DNA of 9,212 bases from Brucellaceae bacterium. GTDB lineage: Bacteria; Pseudomonadota; Alphaproteobacteria; Rhizobiales; Rhizobiaceae. Both the position numbers and the translations under genes were made by a program. The DNA lies in assembly GCA_031253705.1 (NCBI GenBank), contig JAIRVW010000139.1, positions 1-9,212 on the forward strand. The letters run 5' to 3'. Positions within the stretch are counted from its first letter, which is position 1. Each line of letters opens with the position of its first letter. The notes under the pieces were generated by a model, which saw only the letters and a program-made list of their open reading frames with translations, searched no databases and had not been told where the DNA came from. Shown in pieces: positions 6,815 through 9,212 of this stretch.

Positions 6815-7588
6815 TCAGGCATCAACGGTGCTGATAAATTTCTTCAGCCGTTCCGATTGCGGATTGCCGAAAACCTCTTCCGGTGTGCCTTGTTCCTCAA
6901 TCAGCCCGCCATGGACAAACACCACTTTGGACGCAACTTTGCGGGCAAATTTCATCTCGTGGGTGACAAGGATCATGGTGCGGTTTTCGCGGGCGAGATC
7001 AGTGATTACGGCCAGTACTTCGCCTACCAGTTCCGGATCCAAAGCTGAGGTTGGTTCGTCAAACAGCATGGCGAGCGGCTGAATAGCCACGGCGCGGGCA
7101 ATGGCTGCACGCTGCTGCTGACCGCCGGACATAAAGCCCGGATAAGTATGGCGTTTTTCATAAAGGCCGACGCGGCGCAGGATGGTTTCGGCCTCTGCAA
7201 TCGCCTGATCTTTGGCTATGCCGAGGACATGCACAGGCGCTTCGATCACATTTTCCAGTACAGTCATATGCTGCCAGAGATTGAAACTCTGAAACACCAT
7301 GCCAAGACGGGAGCGAATACGCTGCACTTGCTTACGATTGGCCGGAACCTGTCCCTGTGCGCTATGACGCATTTTGATGGTTTCGCCATGAATGGCGATA
7401 TCGCCTGAGGTCGGGATTTCCAGCATGTTGATACAGCGCAGCAGCGTGGATTTGCCCGAGCCGCTGCCGCCGATAATGGCAACCACATCACCGGTTTGCG
7501 CTTCCAGCGACACACCTTTCAGCACTTCCAGCGCGCCGTATTTCTTATGCAGATTGCTGATGGATATGGCGCTTTGTGTCTGGGACAT
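6815..7588 (-). CDS. ATP-binding subunit of the polar amino acid ABC importer (HisP-type)
   Basis: This 257-residue cytoplasmic ATPase powers the importer. Walker A is GGSGSGKST (40-48), the Q-loop glutamine is Gln100 (MVFQSFNLW), the signature is MSGGQQQR (153-160), Walker B is LAMLFDEP with catalytic Glu178, the D-loop is SALDPE (181-186), and the switch histidine is His210 (VTHEM). All are intact. The signature begins MSGGQ instead of the usual LSGGQ, a mild variation. Length and FNLWxHMTVLENVIEAP place it with HisP/OccP-type ATPases. It is the first gene of the probable minus-strand operon, so the operon promoter should lie in 7589-7731. A purine-rich GGACGGGAG directly precedes the ATG. 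Confidence 0.95.
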   Translation of the reverse strand: MSQTQSAISISNLHKKYGALEVLKGVSLEAQTGDVVAIIGGSGSGKSTLLRCINMLEIPTSGDIAIHGETIKMRHSAQGQVPANRKQVQRIRSRLGMVFQSFNLWQHMTVLENVIEAPVHVLGIAKDQAIAEAETILRRVGLYEKRHTYPGFMSGGQQQRAAIARAVAIQPLAMLFDEPTSALDPELVGEVLAVITDLARENRTMILVTHEMKFARKVASKVVFVHGGLIEEQGTPEEVFGNPQSERLKKFISTVDA

Positions 7589-7678
7589 CTCCCGTCCGTC
7601 CTTGTCTTTATGAGGTCTTCTATGAGGTGAAAATCAGCATTTACTCATTGCCGTCAGGCAAAGCTTATGAAAACGGCA

Positions 7679-7696
7679 CAAAAGACCGGTCTTGTG
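7679..7696. promoter_or_regulatory. Candidate operator upstream of the ABC/amine dehydrogenase operon
   Basis: The 18-base sequence CAAAAGACCGGTCTTGTG is symmetric apart from one mismatched pair, with the perfect core AAGACCGGTCTT (7682-7693). It lies about 90 bases upstream of the first operon gene, a reasonable place for a regulator site. It resembles neither the iclR-region repeat nor the tetR palindrome, so the binder is unknown. A chance palindrome is possible. Confidence 0.35.
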
Positions 7697-7731
7697 AGGT
7701 GTAATCGCTGATTATCGGCAGAGTGATTGGC

Positions 7732-7781
7732 TAGAGCATAATTCCTTAAACCTGGATCAGTTTAAGGAAAATTATGCTCTA
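7732..7781. repeat. Palindromic repeat element, first hairpin
   Basis: TAGAGCATAATT (7732-7743) plus CCTTAAAC (7744-7751) pairs with GTTTAAGG (7760-7767) plus AATTATGCTCTA (7770-7781). This gives a 20-bp stem with only an AA bulge (7768-7769) and an 8-base loop. The AGAGC...GCTCT ends and the second hairpin 12 bases on resemble palindromic intergenic elements common in Brucella and related genomes. That link is from memory, not from a search. Confidence 0.7.
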
Positions 7782-7793
7782 ATTTTAAAGTGT

Positions 7794-7835
7794 TAGAGCG
7801 ACCTTTGTGTGCCAAGTCTGGCACACGGCGCTCTA
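7794..7835. repeat. Palindromic repeat element, second hairpin
   Basis: TAGAGCG (7794-7800) pairs with CGCTCTA (7829-7835), and inside it GTGTGCCA (7807-7814) pairs with TGGCACAC (7819-7826) around an AGTC loop. CC (7802-7803) can pair with GG (7827-7828), leaving small left-side bulges. It shares the TAGAGC end sequence with the preceding hairpin, so the two are probably one composite mobile or structural element. No T-run follows that would make it a clear terminator. Confidence 0.7.
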
Positions 7836-7924
7836 GTCAGAAGTTCCTCATTGTTCCCCGTTGCCACCGTCTTGTTGTGTTTTTTTGCGGAGGGCGATCT
7901 TTGTTTATTTTTTGAGGCTATACA

Positions 7925-7952
7925 TTTGCATAGTACTATGCAAGTGCATAAT
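7925..7952 (+). promoter_or_regulatory. Probable tetR promoter with embedded perfect palindrome
   Basis: TTGCATAGTACTATGCAA (7926-7943) is an 18-base perfect palindrome, the form expected of a TetR-family operator. A possible promoter overlaps it: TTTGCA (7925-7930) and CATAAT (7947-7952), 16 bases apart. A TetR dimer bound here would block its own promoter. Transcription would start near 7959, about 75 bases before the chosen start codon. The palindrome is seen directly; the promoter is moderate and the binder inferred. Confidence 0.6.
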
Positions 7953-8032
7953 TTGTGAAAAATAGCTGGTAAAGTGTCATGTTTTGTCACACCTATGCAG
8001 CGGATGCAGCAAGCAAGGAGTATCAGGAGACA

Positions 8033-8653
8033 ATGTCGGGTTTATACAGGCATGCACCGGAGGGAGACCGCCGGCAGGAGCTGATTGAGGCAACGCTGGA
8101 ATGTATTGCTGAGCTGGGCATTCAGTCGACGACGGTTCGTGCCGTGGCTGCCAAAGCAGGGGTGAGTAACGGCCTGATCCGGCATCACTTTGAGAATAAA
8201 GCGAAGCTGATTGTTGCGGCCTATCGCAGAACGATGGAACTGATTACCGCGGCGGCATTTGAAGTTCTGGCCTCAAAAGAGGGAACACCGCATCAGCGTC
8301 TCAACCGGTTTGTGCGCGTGGCTCTGGGCGGGCAAGCTTCGGAATACCGGATGATTTCACTCTGGGCGACATTTATCAGCCAGATCGGGGTTAATCCTGT
8401 GATTGCATCCCTGCGTAGTGAGGAATATCTCAGCCTTCGCCGTGCCACAGAAGCCCTGATTGCCGAAGTCTTTGAAGCAGAAGGACGCAACCCTTCAAAA
8501 GAAGAAGTTGAACAAATGGCTATCGTTGCCAATGCGGTGCTGGATGGTTTGTGGATTGAAGCCTGTCTGGATGAAAGCGGTAAAACCGTAGAGCAGATGA
8601 TCGATCTCGGCATCAATTCATTTGAAACATTGATGAATGTGAAGCTTACTTGA
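8033..8653 (+). CDS. TetR-family transcriptional regulator, BetI-like
   Basis: This 206-residue regulator matches the usual length of BetI-type TetR proteins. The N-terminal DNA-binding part is RRQELIEATLECIAELG (13-29), then TTVRAVAAKAGVSNGLIRHHF (33-53), with the VSNGLI recognition-helix pattern typical of BetI. The ligand-binding part includes LWATFISQIGVNP (110-122) and the BetI-like end AVLDGLWIEACL (168-179). The start MSGLYRHAP at 8033 has AGGAG at 8025-8029, although the 3-base spacing is short; AAGGAG at 8015-8020 is an alternative site. An in-frame ATG at 7979 lacks a good site and adds 18 residues unlike the family. A perfect palindrome upstream suggests self-repression. It points away from the ABC operon and may also control it. 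BetI proteins respond to choline, but the ligand here is not known. Confidence 0.9.
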   Translation: MSGLYRHAPEGDRRQELIEATLECIAELGIQSTTVRAVAAKAGVSNGLIRHHFENKAKLIVAAYRRTMELITAAAFEVLASKEGTPHQRLNRFVRVALGGQASEYRMISLWATFISQIGVNPVIASLRSEEYLSLRRATEALIAEVFEAEGRNPSKEEVEQMAIVANAVLDGLWIEACLDESGKTVEQMIDLGINSFETLMNVKLT

Positions 8654-8685
8654 GTTTTGGCCTGATGGTTGCTCTGCTTGCGTGA

Positions 8686-9212
8686 TCAGGGCGCAATCAG
8701 ACTCGCGGGCAGCTTGGGCGGATAGTCCATTTCGATTTCATCGGCGCTGAAGACCGGTGCTGTAAGCGAGTTGCTGGTCAGTACAGGGCGGATTTTATAT
8801 CTGCCTTCCGCCAGTCCTTTCGGGAAAAACGGCAGATAGGTCTCATCACCGGCAGTCTCATGATAGATCACATAATTGCCTGAACGCTGCTCAACCGGAT
8901 TATCATCCAGCATATGCTTTTCGTCCGGTTGGAGTGTCGTGTTGTAAATATCATAGAGCTTGTGCAGGATCTGTTTGCCGTCCGTTGCTGTAAACAGCAA
9001 ATGCACTTCACTATAATTTAGCTGAATATTCTCCGAACCAGTATTACGCAATACCAGCGTGAAAAGATGCTTGTAGTAATCAGGATCGCTCTCAGCCTGA
9101 CTATAATCAAACAGGCTGAGCTGCATTGGCTGGGACTTGGTGTTGTTTTCCGCGAGCCATGTTCGCAGATCATAGGCCTCTTTCAGCGAGACCCAATATT
9201 CTTGTTGCGCAC
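8686..9212 (-). CDS. Protein of unknown function (5' end cut by window)
   Basis: I do not recognise this gene. The reading frame stays open from the stop at 8686 to the right edge, giving 174 complete codons. A Met at 9126 would give 146 residues, but the 28 codons before it look coding (QQEYWVSLKEAYDLRTWLAE), so the true start probably lies beyond the window. The visible part is soluble, acidic and rich in Tyr, Asp and Thr. Alternating hydrophobic stretches (LFTLVLRN, EVHLLFTAT, YVIYHET, YKIRPVLTS) suggest beta strands, perhaps a beta-sandwich domain at the C-terminus of a larger secreted or envelope protein; no signal peptide is visible. It converges with tetR, with 32 bases between the stop codons. 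It shows no evident link to the amine locus. Confidence 0.7.
   Translation of the reverse strand, partial: AQQEYWVSLKEAYDLRTWLAENNTKSQPMQLSLFDYSQAESDPDYYKHLFTLVLRNTGSENIQLNYSEVHLLFTATDGKQILHKLYDIYNTTLQPDEKHMLDDNPVEQRSGNYVIYHETAGDETYLPFFPKGLAEGRYKIRPVLTSNSLTAPVFSADEIEMDYPPKLPASLIAP

Larger units (their letters stand above)
7589..8032. other. Gene-free control region between the ABC operon and tetR
   Basis: This ~440-base stretch holds no convincing gene. From left to right it contains two direct copies of TATGAGGT (7609-7616 and 7621-7628), a TTGCC/GGCAA stem at 7648-7661, a palindrome at 7679-7696, two tandem hairpins at 7732-7835, an AT-rich part without structure I can recognise, and the tetR promoter with an 18-bp palindrome. 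I could not fix a clear -35/-10 pair for the minus-strand operon. Confidence 0.6.

Noticed and set aside
7881..7887. T-run that could end a terminator
   Set aside because: No stem directly precedes it on the plus strand, so it is not a supported terminator.
7793..7990. 65-codon minus-strand open frame in the intergenic region
   Set aside because: It overlaps the repeat hairpin and the tetR promoter, and its composition is not protein-like.
8661..8690. CCTGAT...ATCAGG inverted repeat between tetR and the right-edge gene
   Set aside because: There are only 6 bp of stem with an 18-base loop and no T-run; too weak to call a terminator.
1..9212. CRISPR array, tRNA/rRNA genes, insertion sequence or prophage genes
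   Set aside because: I found no regularly spaced repeats, tRNA-like cloverleaf, transposase or integrase reading frame in the window.

Overview
The window looks like chromosomal accessory DNA from an alphaproteobacterium, probably Hyphomicrobiales and perhaps a Brucella/Ochrobactrum/Pseudochrobactrum relative. This rests on protein style, moderate GC and a paired palindromic intergenic element, and was not confirmed by any search. The left edge cuts an aldehyde dehydrogenase gene and the right edge cuts an unrecognised gene.

Layout. (1) 1-1216, minus: GabD-type (succinate-)semialdehyde dehydrogenase, C-terminus beyond the window. (2) 1217-1324: divergent control region with a 13+13 bp inverted repeat lying on a good sigma70-like promoter. 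(3) 1325-2113, plus: IclR-family regulator. (4) 2112-2145: perfect 13-bp hairpin between convergent genes. (5) 2165-7588, minus: a probable five-gene operon, read from high to low coordinates as ABC ATPase, periplasmic binding protein, two permeases of the polar amino acid (His/Lys-Arg-Orn/opine) type, and an iron-sulfur flavoprotein of the trimethylamine/histamine dehydrogenase class. A 42-bp imperfect palindrome separates the binding protein from the permeases. (6) 7589-8032: a gene-free stretch with a candidate operon operator, two tandem hairpins of a repeat-like element, and a perfect 18-bp palindrome in the tetR promoter. (7) 8033-8653, plus: BetI-like TetR regulator. (8) 8686-9212, minus: C-terminal part of a gene of unknown function.

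How it may work together (inference). The ABC importer brings in a small cationic or amino-acid-like nitrogen compound. The flavoprotein oxidatively deaminates or dealkylates an amine to an aldehyde, passing electrons through its 4Fe-4S cluster, probably to electron-transfer flavoprotein, which is not encoded here. The semialdehyde dehydrogenase oxidises the aldehyde to a carboxylate. IclR and TetR regulators flank the structural genes. The flavoprotein keeps the family's flavin-linking cysteine and catalytic Tyr/His/Asp set but lacks two of the three aromatic residues that hold trimethylamine, so its substrate is probably not trimethylamine. The binding protein keeps residues for an alpha-amino acid, and the aldehyde dehydrogenase keeps arginines for a carboxylated aldehyde. 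The substrate may therefore be a carboxylated amine, and it cannot be named from sequence alone.
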